Shown: in pieces, positions 47,262 to 58,420 of the stretch
Layout of the letters: each line of letters begins with the position of its first letter
Numbering within the stretch: position 1 is the stretch's first letter
Assembly (NCBI GenBank): GCA_035353615.1
Contig: DAOPZY010000009.1
Coordinates: 20,818-84,817 of the forward strand
Source: CAXXOK01 sp035353615
Lineage (GTDB): Bacteria; Bacillota; Clostridia; Christensenellales; Aristaeellaceae
Length of the DNA: 64,000 bases
Reading direction: 5' to 3'
Program-made: the position numbers and the translations under genes
The notes under the pieces: model-generated
Databases searched by the model: none
The model's input: only the letters and a program-made list of their open reading frames with translations
What the model was told of the DNA's origin: nothing

Positions 47262-48905
47262 TCAGGCTTTACCGGCCGTATCGTCGATCTGCACCGCGTC
47301 CCGGCCGAAAGATTCAATTAGCGTGCGCGCGTTCTGGTCGCGCAGTTCGCTGTCGCGGGTCGCCCTTCCGTCCCCTTCCAGCACGGCTTCAAACAGGAGC
47401 GGCTTCCCCGCCACCTCGCTCAGCGCCCTGGCCACGCTGTCCTTACGGGTTTGCTTGTTGAGCGATACGAGGGAAAAATCCTTGCGTTCAAAGGCAACCT
47501 GAAGCTGAAAAACCTGACCCTTCGCGCCGATAAAGCGTTCTTTTTTCAAAAGACCGAAAAGCGGGGGTTCGGTTTTGGCAATCAGCTGCAATGCCTGATC
47601 CCAAATCTCCTGTTCGTTCGTTGGCGCAGCTTTGGCTTTTTCGGGCTGCGCCTCCTTGGCGGGCGCGGGTTCTGCGGGCGCTGTTTTTGGGGCTTCCGCC
47701 TTGGCCGGCTCCGCCTGCGTCCATCGGCCGCTGTCCAGCGCGGTTGTCAGCGCGCCCAGCTTGATTTCCAGCGTTGCAATGCGCTCCAGAAGCGCCGAGA
47801 GGTCCTCCCCGCGCGTTTCCCCGCAGGCTCGAAGCGCCGCGACCTCCAACCCAATGCGTGGGGAGGATGCGTAACGCAGTTCGCTTTCCGCGCGCATCAT
47901 GCCATCCAGCATACGCAGCAACCGTTCCTGTGAAAACCGCTCCCCCTGCGCCTGGTAACGCGTTGCGTCCTCATCGGTTACCTCCAGCAGGTTCGCCGCC
48001 TGATCCCCAACGGTTTGAGCGGTCAAAAGCGCCCGCAGGTGCGCGTTTACTTCCTTTAAAAACACCTGCGGTTCCCTGCCGGAGCGCATCAGCACATCGA
48101 TCTGCCGCATAACGCCCTGCGCGTCGCCTGCCGCGAGGCAATCGCCAAACGCAAACAGAAACGACTTGTCGCTTGCGCCTAACACGTCCCGCACGGTAGC
48201 GGCGGTCATGCTTCCGTCCGGCGTTGCGGAAACGCACATATCCAAAATGCTGAAAGCGTCGCGCAGCGCGCCTTCCGCAGCGCGCGCCACCATTTGTAGC
48301 GCCTCCGGCTCCGCCGCAATGCCCATGCCATCCAGCGCCAGTTTCATGCGCTCCACGATGGCCGGCGCGGGTATGCGACCAAAATCAAACCGCTGCACAC
48401 GGCTCAGGATGGTCGCGGGGATTTTTTGCGGCTCGGTGGTAGCCAGAATAAACACCACATGCGCGGGCGGTTCTTCCAATGTTTTCAGCAGCGCGTTAAA
48501 AGCAGCCGTGGAAAGCATGTGAACCTCATCAATAATATACACCTTATATTTCCCGACCTGCGCGGGGTAGCGCACCTGTTCCAGCAGATCGCGCACGTTA
48601 TCGACGCTGTTGTTGCTGGCGGCGTCCAGTTCCAGCACATCCAACGTGCTTTCCGTCAGGATGGCTTTGCAGGGTTCGCAAACGCCGCAGGGATCGCCAT
48701 GGTTCGGGTTTTGACAGTTGATCGCGCGGCTCATAATTTTCGCCAGCGTTGTTTTGCCTGTGCCCCGGCAACCGCAAAACAGGTATGCGTGCGCGATGCG
48801 CCCTGTTTCGATCTGCCTGCGCAGGGTTTTGACAACGGCCTCCTGCCCCACGACCTGTTCAAATTTCAGGGGTCTCCACTGCCGATAAAGCGCTTGATAT
48901 GCCAT
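47262..48905 (-). CDS. dnaX: DNA polymerase III subunit gamma/tau
   Basis: Clamp-loader ATPase of the replisome, 547 residues from MAYQALYRQWRPLKFEQVVGQEAVV. P-loop FCGCRGTGKTTLAKI, a four-Cys zinc site (CQNPNHGDPCGVCEPC), Walker B IIDEVHMLSTAAFNALLKTLEEPP, and ATTEPQKIPATILSRVQRFDF. A Pro/Ala/Lys-rich linker (about 395-440) separates the tau-like C-terminal region. GGAGG five bases before 48905 fixes the start; a longer frame to 48980 is not supported. I saw no slippery sequence arguing for a frameshifted gamma form. Confidence 0.95.
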   Translation of the reverse strand: MAYQALYRQWRPLKFEQVVGQEAVVKTLRRQIETGRIAHAYLFCGCRGTGKTTLAKIMSRAINCQNPNHGDPCGVCEPCKAILTESTLDVLELDAASNNSVDNVRDLLEQVRYPAQVGKYKVYIIDEVHMLSTAAFNALLKTLEEPPAHVVFILATTEPQKIPATILSRVQRFDFGRIPAPAIVERMKLALDGMGIAAEPEALQMVARAAEGALRDAFSILDMCVSATPDGSMTAATVRDVLGASDKSFLFAFGDCLAAGDAQGVMRQIDVLMRSGREPQVFLKEVNAHLRALLTAQTVGDQAANLLEVTDEDATRYQAQGERFSQERLLRMLDGMMRAESELRYASSPRIGLEVAALRACGETRGEDLSALLERIATLEIKLGALTTALDSGRWTQAEPAKAEAPKTAPAEPAPAKEAQPEKAKAAPTNEQEIWDQALQLIAKTEPPLFGLLKKERFIGAKGQVFQLQVAFERKDFSLVSLNKQTRKDSVARALSEVAGKPLLFEAVLEGDGRATRDSELRDQNARTLIESFGRDAVQIDDTAGKA

Positions 48906-48950
48906 GGTTTCCTCCATCATTGCCCGCCGTTGCGGCATGCTTCCTTTTTT

Positions 48951-48956
48951 ATTGTA
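48951..48956 (-). promoter_or_regulatory. Candidate -10 of the dnaX-ksgA operon
   Basis: TACAAT on the minus strand 45 bases before the dnaX ATG; no good -35. Confidence 0.4.
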
Positions 48957-49064
48957 CACCATGTTTACGGTTTGCGCCACACCTCGCCTCCCGCTCCCGG
49001 GCGGTTTTGGGCGCGCGTTTTGCGGCGCGTGCTATGTATACATTTGCTCCTCCCCCTCCGGCGG

Positions 49065-49093
49065 TTGCCAAACTATGCGGTTTGCGGTAAGAT
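49065..49093 (+). promoter_or_regulatory. Promoter of the second MATE gene
   Basis: TTGCCA and TAAGAT with a 17-base spacer, about 70 bases before the ATG. Confidence 0.55.
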
Positions 49094-49162
49094 GTATTTC
49101 TCTTTCACTTTTTCCTTACGCCCCGCCGCGCGGATCGTTGTCACAGAAAAGAGGGATTTCCC

Positions 49163-50557
49163 ATGCAGCGCCTCCGGCAGGCGATTCACCCGTACCTTGG
49201 TACCCGATTGTTTTACAAAGGCGCACTGGCCGTTATGTTGCCGGTTACCGTACAGCAGCTTATCAACAACATGTTCAACATGGTGGATACGCTGATGGTC
49301 GGCTCGCTAGATGTGCAAGGGTTGGCCATGAGCGCTGTCAGCGTGGCTAACAAGCCGGTGGTCATTTTCAACGGCTTTATTTTTGGGTTGGCCGGCGCCG
49401 GCGGCTTAATGATCAGCCAGTACTTTGGCGCTCACAACCGCAAAGCCTGCCTTGGCCTGTTCTGGACGGAGATGATCCTGGCGATCCTGAACGCGGGGGT
49501 CTTTTTTGCGCTGCTGTTTTTCTTCCCGGAGTCCATCATGCGGATTTTTGTAACGGATCCGCAGACAATCGCGCTCGGCGTAACCTATATGCGCCTGATC
49601 AGCTTCAGCTATTTTCCGGCGGCCATCAGCAGCGCGTGCATTTTTTCCATGCGTTCCCTCGGCCAAAACCGCATCAGCATGCTGGTCAGCCTCGGCAGCA
49701 TGGCGGTGAATGCGTTTTGCAACTATCTGTTCATTTTTGGCTCGCTCGGGTTCCCCCGAATGGGCGTGGCGGGCGCGGCCTTGGGAACGCTGATTGCCCG
49801 CCTGTTTGAAATGGGCTTCTACCTTACGCTGATGGCGCGCCGCCGCATGTATTTTTCCTTTGAACCGGGCGCGTGCCTGCGACTGGATCGCAGCATCCGC
49901 CGCGCCTTCTTTGGCAAGGCGGTACCGCTGATTGTGAACGAATTGCTTTACAGCTTCGGCTTGAATATTTTTTTCTGGTGTTACGCAAGGTTGGACGAAA
50001 CCGCGCTGCCCGCGCTGACCATCGCGGAGCTTTGCTACCAGATATCCGCCGTCATCATTACCGGCAACTCCTCGGCGGTGTCGGTGCTGATTGGCGCTTC
50101 GCTTGGCGCGGGCGAGCTGGATCAGGCGCGGGAAAACAGTAAAAAGCTTCTGTTGCTTACGCTTGGCATCGGGTTTCTGAGCACGTTGCTTTGCTGCGGG
50201 CTGGCGTTCCTGCTGCCGCAATTTTACAACATCAGCGACGCACTTCGGGCAACGGCCACCCGCATCACCTGCATTATGGCCGTATTCGCGCCCATCAGCT
50301 TTGTCTACGCCTTTTGCTTTTTCTGCCTGCGCGCGGGGGGCGACACGCGCAACGCGATGCTGCTGGACAGCGGCTACATGTGGGCGGTAGCCGTGCCGGC
50401 CTGTGTGCTGATGGGCTTACTGCTGCCAGGCAAACTGCCGATGGCGACCGCCGTGCTGATTGTGCAGCTGCTGATGAACGCAAAGCTGTTTATCGCGCTG
50501 CACGTGCTGCGGCAGGGCCGTTGGGTGCGCAACATTACCGTAAACGCGTGCTGCTGA
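49163..50557 (+). CDS. MATE family efflux transporter (second copy)
   Basis: 464-residue membrane exporter of the MATE family with about twelve hydrophobic helices. Typical opening GALAVMLPVTVQQLINNMFNMVDTLMVGSLDVQGLAMSAVS, and the second half begins near RAFFGKAVPLIVNELLYSFGLNIFFWCYARL. It is only distantly like the MATE protein at 16411 and belongs to a different branch by eye. AGAGGGA lies upstream of the ATG. Substrate unknown; monocistronic between dnaX (divergent) and dacF (own promoter). Confidence 0.9.
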   Translation: MQRLRQAIHPYLGTRLFYKGALAVMLPVTVQQLINNMFNMVDTLMVGSLDVQGLAMSAVSVANKPVVIFNGFIFGLAGAGGLMISQYFGAHNRKACLGLFWTEMILAILNAGVFFALLFFFPESIMRIFVTDPQTIALGVTYMRLISFSYFPAAISSACIFSMRSLGQNRISMLVSLGSMAVNAFCNYLFIFGSLGFPRMGVAGAALGTLIARLFEMGFYLTLMARRRMYFSFEPGACLRLDRSIRRAFFGKAVPLIVNELLYSFGLNIFFWCYARLDETALPALTIAELCYQISAVIITGNSSAVSVLIGASLGAGELDQARENSKKLLLLTLGIGFLSTLLCCGLAFLLPQFYNISDALRATATRITCIMAVFAPISFVYAFCFFCLRAGGDTRNAMLLDSGYMWAVAVPACVLMGLLLPGKLPMATAVLIVQLLMNAKLFIALHVLRQGRWVRNITVNACC

Positions 50558-50576
50558 GGCGATCGGGGGTTCGGAA

Positions 50577-50605
50577 TGGACAAACGCGGCGGACCGCGAT
50601 ATAAT
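50577..50605 (+). promoter_or_regulatory. Promoter of dacF and the downstream cluster
   Basis: TGGACA and a perfect TATAAT with a 17-base spacer, 38 bases before the dacF start. Confidence 0.75.
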
Positions 50606-50643
50606 ATTTTGTTGGATACGGAAACAGTTAGGGAGGTGGCGAT

Positions 50644-52146
50644 TTGAGGAAAGCGTTTCAACGGCTGGCGGTCAGTCTTGCCGTCCTTCTGCTCGCAACC
50701 GGCGGCTGTTTCGGTCAGCCGGGCATTTCCCTTGCGGAGGATACGCAGCAGACGGCGGACCAGCAAGTCAAGTTCATCGCGCCGACGCTTTCTTCCGACG
50801 CCCCCGCCTACGATGAAACCCACCCCGAAAATCTGACGGAAGATCAGCTTTATGCCAAATCAGCCATATTGATCGAGGCTTCAACCGGCGAAGTGATTTT
50901 TGAAAAAAATGCCGACGAGCTGATGTATCCCGCCTCCACCACCAAAATCATGACCACCTATCTGGGCCTGACCATGGGCGATATGAACGCGACCGTCACC
51001 ATGGACGATACCTCCGCCAATGTGCCCAGCGACAGTTCCACCATTCCGCTTTCCGTGGGCGAAACCATCAACTTTCAGGATTTGCTGTACGCTACGATGG
51101 TGCGTTCCGGTAACGAAGGCGCAAACCTCATTGCGGAAACCATCTCCGGCAATATGAACGATTTTGTGGATCTGATGAACCAGACAGCCGTGTCGCTTGG
51201 CTGCACCGCCACGCACTTCGCCAATGCCAACGGCCTGCACGACGATAACCACTATACCACCGCGCGCGACATGTCCAAAATTGCGCTTGCGGCCATGAAG
51301 AACGAAACCTTCCGCTCCATCGCCAACACCTACACCTACCGGTTGCCCAAAAGCAACCTGCAACGTTCGCGGGTGCTGATCGGCAACAAGGACAACTGGC
51401 TCAATTCCAGCGAGGATAATCCTTATTATTACCCGTATGCGAACGGCATCAAAACCGGTTACCATGCCCGCGCCGGATACTGCTACATCGGCTCTGCCGA
51501 AAAAGACGGCGTCAGCCTGATTTCGGTGGTTCTTTACACCACCAACACCGGGCGCTGGACGGATTCCAAAAAGCTGATGGAATACGGTTTTTCGCAGTTT
51601 GAAAGCGTAACGCCTGTCGATCTGTACAACATGAACCCCACCGTAGTGGAAACCACCGGCTATTCGATGGAGGACGAGGATATAGGCCGCCTGCAACTGG
51701 ATATTCAGCCCATAGGCGACACGCGCACCGTCAACATCGTCGCCACCAAAACCGAGGTTGAATCCATTGCCCGCAACTTAAAGCAATCCGTGCTGATCGA
51801 TTACACGCGGTCCAATTTCGCCACGCCGGTTACCAAAGGCGAAGTATTTGGCACCATGACCTATTACCCCTCCGACGGCGGCAGCGCGATCACTTACGAA
51901 TTGATTGCGTCCCGCTCCATTGCCCGGCGGGAAAATGCGCCTAAATCCATTGAGGAAATCGAATCCGCCACCTATGCCGATCCCAACCCTTTCCCACCGT
52001 TCTCGGTGGAAATGGCGGTGCTGGTTTCTCTGCCCTTCGCCTTGCTGTTTGGGCTGATCCGGCTGTTGATGCGCCTTTTCCACAAAGGCCCGAAGCGCGG
52101 AAAAAAGAGCCGCGTGCCCAAACCGAACAGCCGTTACTTCCGTTGA
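50644..52146 (+). CDS. dacF: D-alanyl-D-alanine carboxypeptidase (low-mass penicillin-binding protein)
   Basis: Trims the terminal D-Ala of peptidoglycan pentapeptides outside the cell. 500 residues. Signal segment at 4-24, then a spacer; catalytic motifs S98-T-T-K101 (SxxK), S155-G-N and K271-T-G. The PBP5-type C-terminal domain follows, and a membrane helix near 446-466 (MAVLVSLPFALLFGLIRLLM) with a basic cytoplasmic tail anchors it, unlike the amphipathic anchor of E. coli PBP5. Start is TTG at 50644 with GGAGG eight bases upstream. The gene symbol is by family; paralogs (dacA, dacB) are hard to separate. Confidence 0.88.
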   Translation: MRKAFQRLAVSLAVLLLATGGCFGQPGISLAEDTQQTADQQVKFIAPTLSSDAPAYDETHPENLTEDQLYAKSAILIEASTGEVIFEKNADELMYPASTTKIMTTYLGLTMGDMNATVTMDDTSANVPSDSSTIPLSVGETINFQDLLYATMVRSGNEGANLIAETISGNMNDFVDLMNQTAVSLGCTATHFANANGLHDDNHYTTARDMSKIALAAMKNETFRSIANTYTYRLPKSNLQRSRVLIGNKDNWLNSSEDNPYYYPYANGIKTGYHARAGYCYIGSAEKDGVSLISVVLYTTNTGRWTDSKKLMEYGFSQFESVTPVDLYNMNPTVVETTGYSMEDEDIGRLQLDIQPIGDTRTVNIVATKTEVESIARNLKQSVLIDYTRSNFATPVTKGEVFGTMTYYPSDGGSAITYELIASRSIARRENAPKSIEEIESATYADPNPFPPFSVEMAVLVSLPFALLFGLIRLLMRLFHKGPKRGKKSRVPKPNSRYFR

Positions 52147-52177
52147 TGTGCCTTTTACCAGGAAAGGAGGGAGCGCC

Positions 52178-54418
<2,241 letters not shown>

Positions 54419-54445
54419 CGTGATAGGATAAGGAGAGAAATACGG

Positions 54446-54988
54446 ATGGCAACCAGAAAGATTGTCGAAATCGGGGACGAAAAACTCCGTAAACATTGCA
54501 AACCGGTCGAGAAATTTGACATGCGTCTGAAAATCCTCCTCAAGGATATGGCGGAAACCATGTATAAAAACGACGGCGCTGGGCTTGCCGCGCCGCAGGT
54601 GGGGATTTTGAAGCGCGTCTGCGTGGTGGACGTTGGCGATCACCTGTATGAGTTGGTCAACCCCGTGGTCGTATCCAGCGAGGGCGAGCAGGTCGGCCCC
54701 GAGGGTTGCCTGAGTATCCCCGGCCGGGCGGGCGTGGTCAGCCGCCCCATGAAGGTACTGGTGAAGGCGCAAAACGCCAAAGGGGAGCCGATCGAAGTCT
54801 CGGGCGAGGGCTTTCTTGCGCGCGCGCTGTGCCATGAAATCGACCATCTGGACGGTCAGTTGTATGTGGATATCATGGAGCATGAAATCTTTCAGGACGA
54901 TGATGAGGATGACGGAGCCGAACCGTCGGAAGCGGAAGCTCCCGGTAAGGATCAGCCCGCTGCCTCTGAGGGGGAGGTCTGCCTGTGA
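54446..54988 (+). CDS. def: Peptide deformylase
   Basis: Removes the formyl group from nascent N-terminal Met. 180 residues. Motif 1 GAGLAAPQVGI (about 44-54), motif 2 EGCLSIPG with the metal-ligand Cys (about 88-95), motif 3 HEIDHLDGQLY with the two His ligands (about 130-140). The last 30 residues are an acidic extension (DDDEDDGAEPSEAEAP...) beyond the usual end. Adjacent to fmt, which adds the formyl group to initiator Met-tRNA; the stop overlaps the fmt start. Confidence 0.96.
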   Translation: MATRKIVEIGDEKLRKHCKPVEKFDMRLKILLKDMAETMYKNDGAGLAAPQVGILKRVCVVDVGDHLYELVNPVVVSSEGEQVGPEGCLSIPGRAGVVSRPMKVLVKAQNAKGEPIEVSGEGFLARALCHEIDHLDGQLYVDIMEHEIFQDDDEDDGAEPSEAEAPGKDQPAASEGEVCL

Positions 54989-55926
54989 GGATTGTGTTCA
55001 TGGGTACGCCGGAGTTCTCTGTTCCCCCGTTGCAAGCGCTGCTTGATTCCGCGCATGAAGTGATCGGAGTTTTTACCCAGCCGGACCGCCCCAAGGGACG
55101 CGGCGGCAAGGTGCAGCTAAGCCCGGTCAAGGCGCTCGCGCTTGCGCACGGTATCCCGGTGTTTCAACCCCTCAAAATACGTAAGGACGGGCTGGACGAT
55201 CTGCGCGCCCTGAAGCCGGACCTGTGCGTAACCGCCGCTTTTGGGCAGATCCTGAGCCAGGAAGTGCTGGACGTGCCCACCTTGGGCACGGTAAACGTGC
55301 ATGCCTCGCTGTTGCCCCGCCACCGTGGCTCCGCGCCGGTGAACTGGGCGATTTTGCAGGGCGACGCCGTTACCGGCATCACGACCATGCTGACCGATAA
55401 GGGCATCGACACCGGCGATATGCTGTTGCGGGCCGAAACGCCCATTGCCCCGGAGGATACCGCCTGCACCCTGCTTGCGCGGCTGTCGGAAATGGGCGCG
55501 TCGTTGCTGATGAAAACTGTCGAATGCTTGCAGCGGGGAGACTGTCCCCGTGAAAAGCAGGATGAGACCCAAATGACCTACGACCCCAAACTGGAAAAGG
55601 AAATGGGACTGCTCGACTTTACCCAGCCGACCGACGTATGCCTGCGCCGCGTGCGGGCCATGAATCCTTGGCCCTGCGCGTATGCGCCGCTGCAAAACGG
55701 CGTGCTGAAGGTGTGGCGCACCTCGCGGGCGGAAGGCTTATCCGGGGCCGAACCGGGCGTCGTGCTGCAGGCGGACGCGAAGCGCGGTTTGGTGATTGCA
55801 ACCGGCGACGGCGCCATGGAGCTAACCGAAATTCAAGCGCCCAACGCCAAACGGTTGGACGCGCGCGCGTTTTTACTCGGACATCCGATTGCGGCGGGAA
55901 AACCGCTTTGTGAGGTTGAATTATGA
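54985..55926 (+). CDS. fmt: Methionyl-tRNA formyltransferase
   Basis: Formylates Met-tRNA(fMet) with 10-formyl-THF. 313 residues. N-terminal VFMGTPEFSVPPLQALL, the folate/catalytic segment VNVHASLLPRHRGSAPVNWAILQGD (Asn, His) and DTGDML; the C-terminal tRNA-binding domain starts near 205 (LRRVRAMNPWPCAYAPL). The start is a GTG at 54985 overlapping the def stop; GGGGAGG lies seven bases upstream. Overlaps rsmB by four bases. Confidence 0.95.
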   Translation: MRIVFMGTPEFSVPPLQALLDSAHEVIGVFTQPDRPKGRGGKVQLSPVKALALAHGIPVFQPLKIRKDGLDDLRALKPDLCVTAAFGQILSQEVLDVPTLGTVNVHASLLPRHRGSAPVNWAILQGDAVTGITTMLTDKGIDTGDMLLRAETPIAPEDTACTLLARLSEMGASLLMKTVECLQRGDCPREKQDETQMTYDPKLEKEMGLLDFTQPTDVCLRRVRAMNPWPCAYAPLQNGVLKVWRTSRAEGLSGAEPGVVLQADAKRGLVIATGDGAMELTEIQAPNAKRLDARAFLLGHPIAAGKPLCEVEL

Positions 55927-58418
55927 GCGATCAGGGAAATCAGCGCGGCGGCAGAGGAAACGGGCAAGGCAATCGCCCTTCCGCAAATTTCAAGGATGGT
56001 AATCGAAAACCGTCCGGTTCCTCTTCCGGCGAACGTCGCTACGGAAAGCCCGCCGGGGATGCGCCCCGTTCTTTTAACAAGCCTGCCGGGGATGGCGAAC
56101 GCCGCTATGGAAAGCCAGCCGGGGATGCGCCCCGTTCTTATGGCAAACCCGCCGGAGACGGTGAACGCCGCTATGGCAAACCCGCCGGAAGCGCACCCCG
56201 TTCCTTTAGCAAACCCGCCGGAGACGGTGAACGCCGCTATGCCAAGCCCGCCGGAAGCGCGCCCCGTTCCTTTGGCAAACCCACCGGAGATAGCGAACGT
56301 CGTTTTGCCAAACCCGCTGGGGATGCACCCCGTTCCTTTAGCAAACCCGCCGGAGACGGCGAACACCGCTATGGCAAACCCGCCGGAAGCGCGCCCCGTT
56401 CCTTTGGCAAACCCACCGGAGATAGCGAACGCCGCTATGGCAAACCCGCTGGGGATGCACCCCGTTCCTTTAGCAAACCCGCTGGGGATGGCGAACGCCG
56501 CTTTGCCAAACCCGCTGGGGATGCACCCCGTTCCTTTAGCAAACCCGCTGGGGATGGCGAACGCCGCTTTGCCAAACCCGCAGGAAGCGCGCCCCGTTCC
56601 TTTGGCAAACCCACCGGAGACGGTGAACGCCGCTATGCCAAGCCCGCCGGAAGCGCGCCCCGTTCCTTTGGCAAACCCGCTGGGGATGGCGAACGCCGCT
56701 TTGCCAAACCCGCAGGAAGCGCACCCCGTTCTTTTGGAAAGCCCGCTGGAGACGGTGAACGCCGCTTTGCCAAACCCGCAGGAAGCGCACCCCGTTCTTT
56801 TGGAAAGCCCGCTGGGGACGGTGAACGCCGCTTTGCCAAACCCGCCGGGGATGGCGAACGCCGCTTTGCCAAACCCGCCGGGGATGGCGAACGCCGCTAT
56901 GCCAAGCCAGCCGGGGATGCGCCCCGTTCTTTTGTCAAACCCGCCGGCGGTGCGCCCCGCGGGGATCGCCGCCCTTTCTCAGCAGGTATTCGCCCAGTAT
57001 CGGGCAACCGACCCTTTGGGGACCGTCCCCGTTATGCGGATCGGGACGCGGCGGCGCAGCCGGTGGAACGCACCGGGCTTACGCCGGGCGCGCGACGCGT
57101 GGCGCTGGATGTGCTGCGCGATGTTCATGAGCACGGCGCATACGCTTCCCTTGCCTTGCAGGATCGGTTAACCAAAGCCAAGCTCTCCCCCGCCGACCGC
57201 CGGCTTACCACCAGCATTGTGTATTCCACGCTGGAGCAGCAAATTCAGATTGATTTTGCGCTGGATCGCCTGATGGATCACCCCACCAACGAACCGATGC
57301 AGCGCGATATCCTCCGTTTAAGCGCATGCCAGATTTTGTTTCATGACCGGGTGCCGGACAGCGCGGCGGTCAACGAGGGCGTTAATTTGGCGCGTTTGTT
57401 GGGCATGGAAGGCGCGTCCGGCTTCTTGAACGCGGTGCTCCGCAACCTTGTGCGCGCCAAGGCGGAAATCCCCTGGCCACGCAAGGAGGATGACTTACGG
57501 GAATACCTCCACATCATGGGCAGCATGCCGATGTGGCTGGTGGATAAGCTGATTGCCGTCTACGGCGAAACGTTTGCAGAAGCCATTATCCTCCACCGCG
57601 GGCAAAACCATCCGATGGTGCTGCGTCCCAATTTGATGAAATTTGATGACGCTGCTTTTGAGGCTCTGCTCAACGGCAAGGCGTGGACATGGCAAAAGGG
57701 CCTTGCGCCGCACGCGTACCTGGTCAGCGGCGCGACGGAGATCGCGCTTGATAACGATTACCGAGCAGGCAATTTTTCCATTCAGGGGCAAAGCAGCATC
57801 TTTGCGGCGGAAGCTGTGCAAGTGAAACCAGGCATGCGCGTTTTGGATGCATGCGCGGCTCCTGGCGGCAAATCCTGCTACATGGCGGAAACCATGCAGG
57901 GCACAGGCCGCGTGTTCGCGTGGGAGCTGCATGAAAAGCGCGCTCTGCTGCTCGAATCTGCCAAACGCCGTCTGCACTTGGAAAACCTGCGCATTTCCGT
58001 GCGCGACGCGGCGGATCCCAAACCGGATTACGAGGGCGTGATGGACGCGGTGCTGCTGGACGCTCCCTGCACCGGTCTGGGCGTGCTCACGGAAAAGCCC
58101 GATTTGAAGTACCGCTTGCAGGAAAAAGACATCGCCCCGATTGTCGAATCCCAAAAGAAGCTTCTGAACACGCTGCACCGCTATGTACGGCCGGGCGGGC
58201 TGATGGTGTACAGCACCTGTTCGATCCTGCCCGAAGAAAACGAGGGCCAGATCCGCGAGTTTTTACAGGAGCATCCCGAATTTTCCCTTGAGCCGTTGCC
58301 CCTGAGCTACCCCGAAAGCGTTCGCCAACAGCAGTCGCCGTATGGGCTTCAGTTGTTTGCGCACCGCGACGGGGTGGAAGGGTTCTTTATCGCGCGCATG
58401 CGCAAGGCGAGGGCATAG
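55923..58418 (+). CDS. rsmB: 16S rRNA (cytosine967-C5)-methyltransferase RsmB with repeat extension
   Basis: 831 residues, of which 384-831 are a normal-length RsmB/Sun protein: a NusB-like RNA-binding domain (TGLTPGARRVALDVLRDVHEHG...) followed by the methyltransferase, with the SAM motif DACAAPGGKSCYMAE (about 640), the first catalytic region DAPCTGLGVL and the PCS-type STCSILPEENE. Residues 1-383 are an added region, mostly a basic, Gly/Pro-rich tandem repeat (see separate entry) then RG-rich linker. Translation from 55923 is supported by the ATGA overlap with fmt and a GAGG site, and the frame is open throughout. The extension probably binds RNA or ribosomes; that is inference. Confidence 0.92.
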   Translation: MSDQGNQRGGRGNGQGNRPSANFKDGNRKPSGSSSGERRYGKPAGDAPRSFNKPAGDGERRYGKPAGDAPRSYGKPAGDGERRYGKPAGSAPRSFSKPAGDGERRYAKPAGSAPRSFGKPTGDSERRFAKPAGDAPRSFSKPAGDGEHRYGKPAGSAPRSFGKPTGDSERRYGKPAGDAPRSFSKPAGDGERRFAKPAGDAPRSFSKPAGDGERRFAKPAGSAPRSFGKPTGDGERRYAKPAGSAPRSFGKPAGDGERRFAKPAGSAPRSFGKPAGDGERRFAKPAGSAPRSFGKPAGDGERRFAKPAGDGERRFAKPAGDGERRYAKPAGDAPRSFVKPAGGAPRGDRRPFSAGIRPVSGNRPFGDRPRYADRDAAAQPVERTGLTPGARRVALDVLRDVHEHGAYASLALQDRLTKAKLSPADRRLTTSIVYSTLEQQIQIDFALDRLMDHPTNEPMQRDILRLSACQILFHDRVPDSAAVNEGVNLARLLGMEGASGFLNAVLRNLVRAKAEIPWPRKEDDLREYLHIMGSMPMWLVDKLIAVYGETFAEAIILHRGQNHPMVLRPNLMKFDDAAFEALLNGKAWTWQKGLAPHAYLVSGATEIALDNDYRAGNFSIQGQSSIFAAEAVQVKPGMRVLDACAAPGGKSCYMAETMQGTGRVFAWELHEKRALLLESAKRRLHLENLRISVRDAADPKPDYEGVMDAVLLDAPCTGLGVLTEKPDLKYRLQEKDIAPIVESQKKLLNTLHRYVRPGGLMVYSTCSILPEENEGQIREFLQEHPEFSLEPLPLSYPESVRQQQSPYGLQLFAHRDGVEGFFIARMRKARA
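56028..56948 (+). repeat. Tandem 66-bp coding repeat in rsmB
   Basis: Thirteen 22-residue units plus two half units, residues 36-342. Consensus of a unit: DGERRFAKPAG followed by SAPRSFGKPAG; each 11-residue half ends KPAG or KPTG. Variation is mostly Y/F, G/A and D/S. The DNA repeats (66 and 33 bp) are similar enough to recombine, so length may vary between strains. Confidence 0.92.
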
Positions 58419-58420
58419 CC

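Noticed and set aside
56028..56948. CRISPR-like regular repeats
   Set aside because: Units are contiguous without unique spacers and code for protein in frame.
55996..57171. A 391-codon overlapping frame in the rsmB repeat region, and minus-strand frames there
   Set aside because: They are shadows of the 66-bp repeat in other frames (Pro/Asn/Ala rich). The rsmB frame is favoured by coupling to fmt and by continuity with the methyltransferase.
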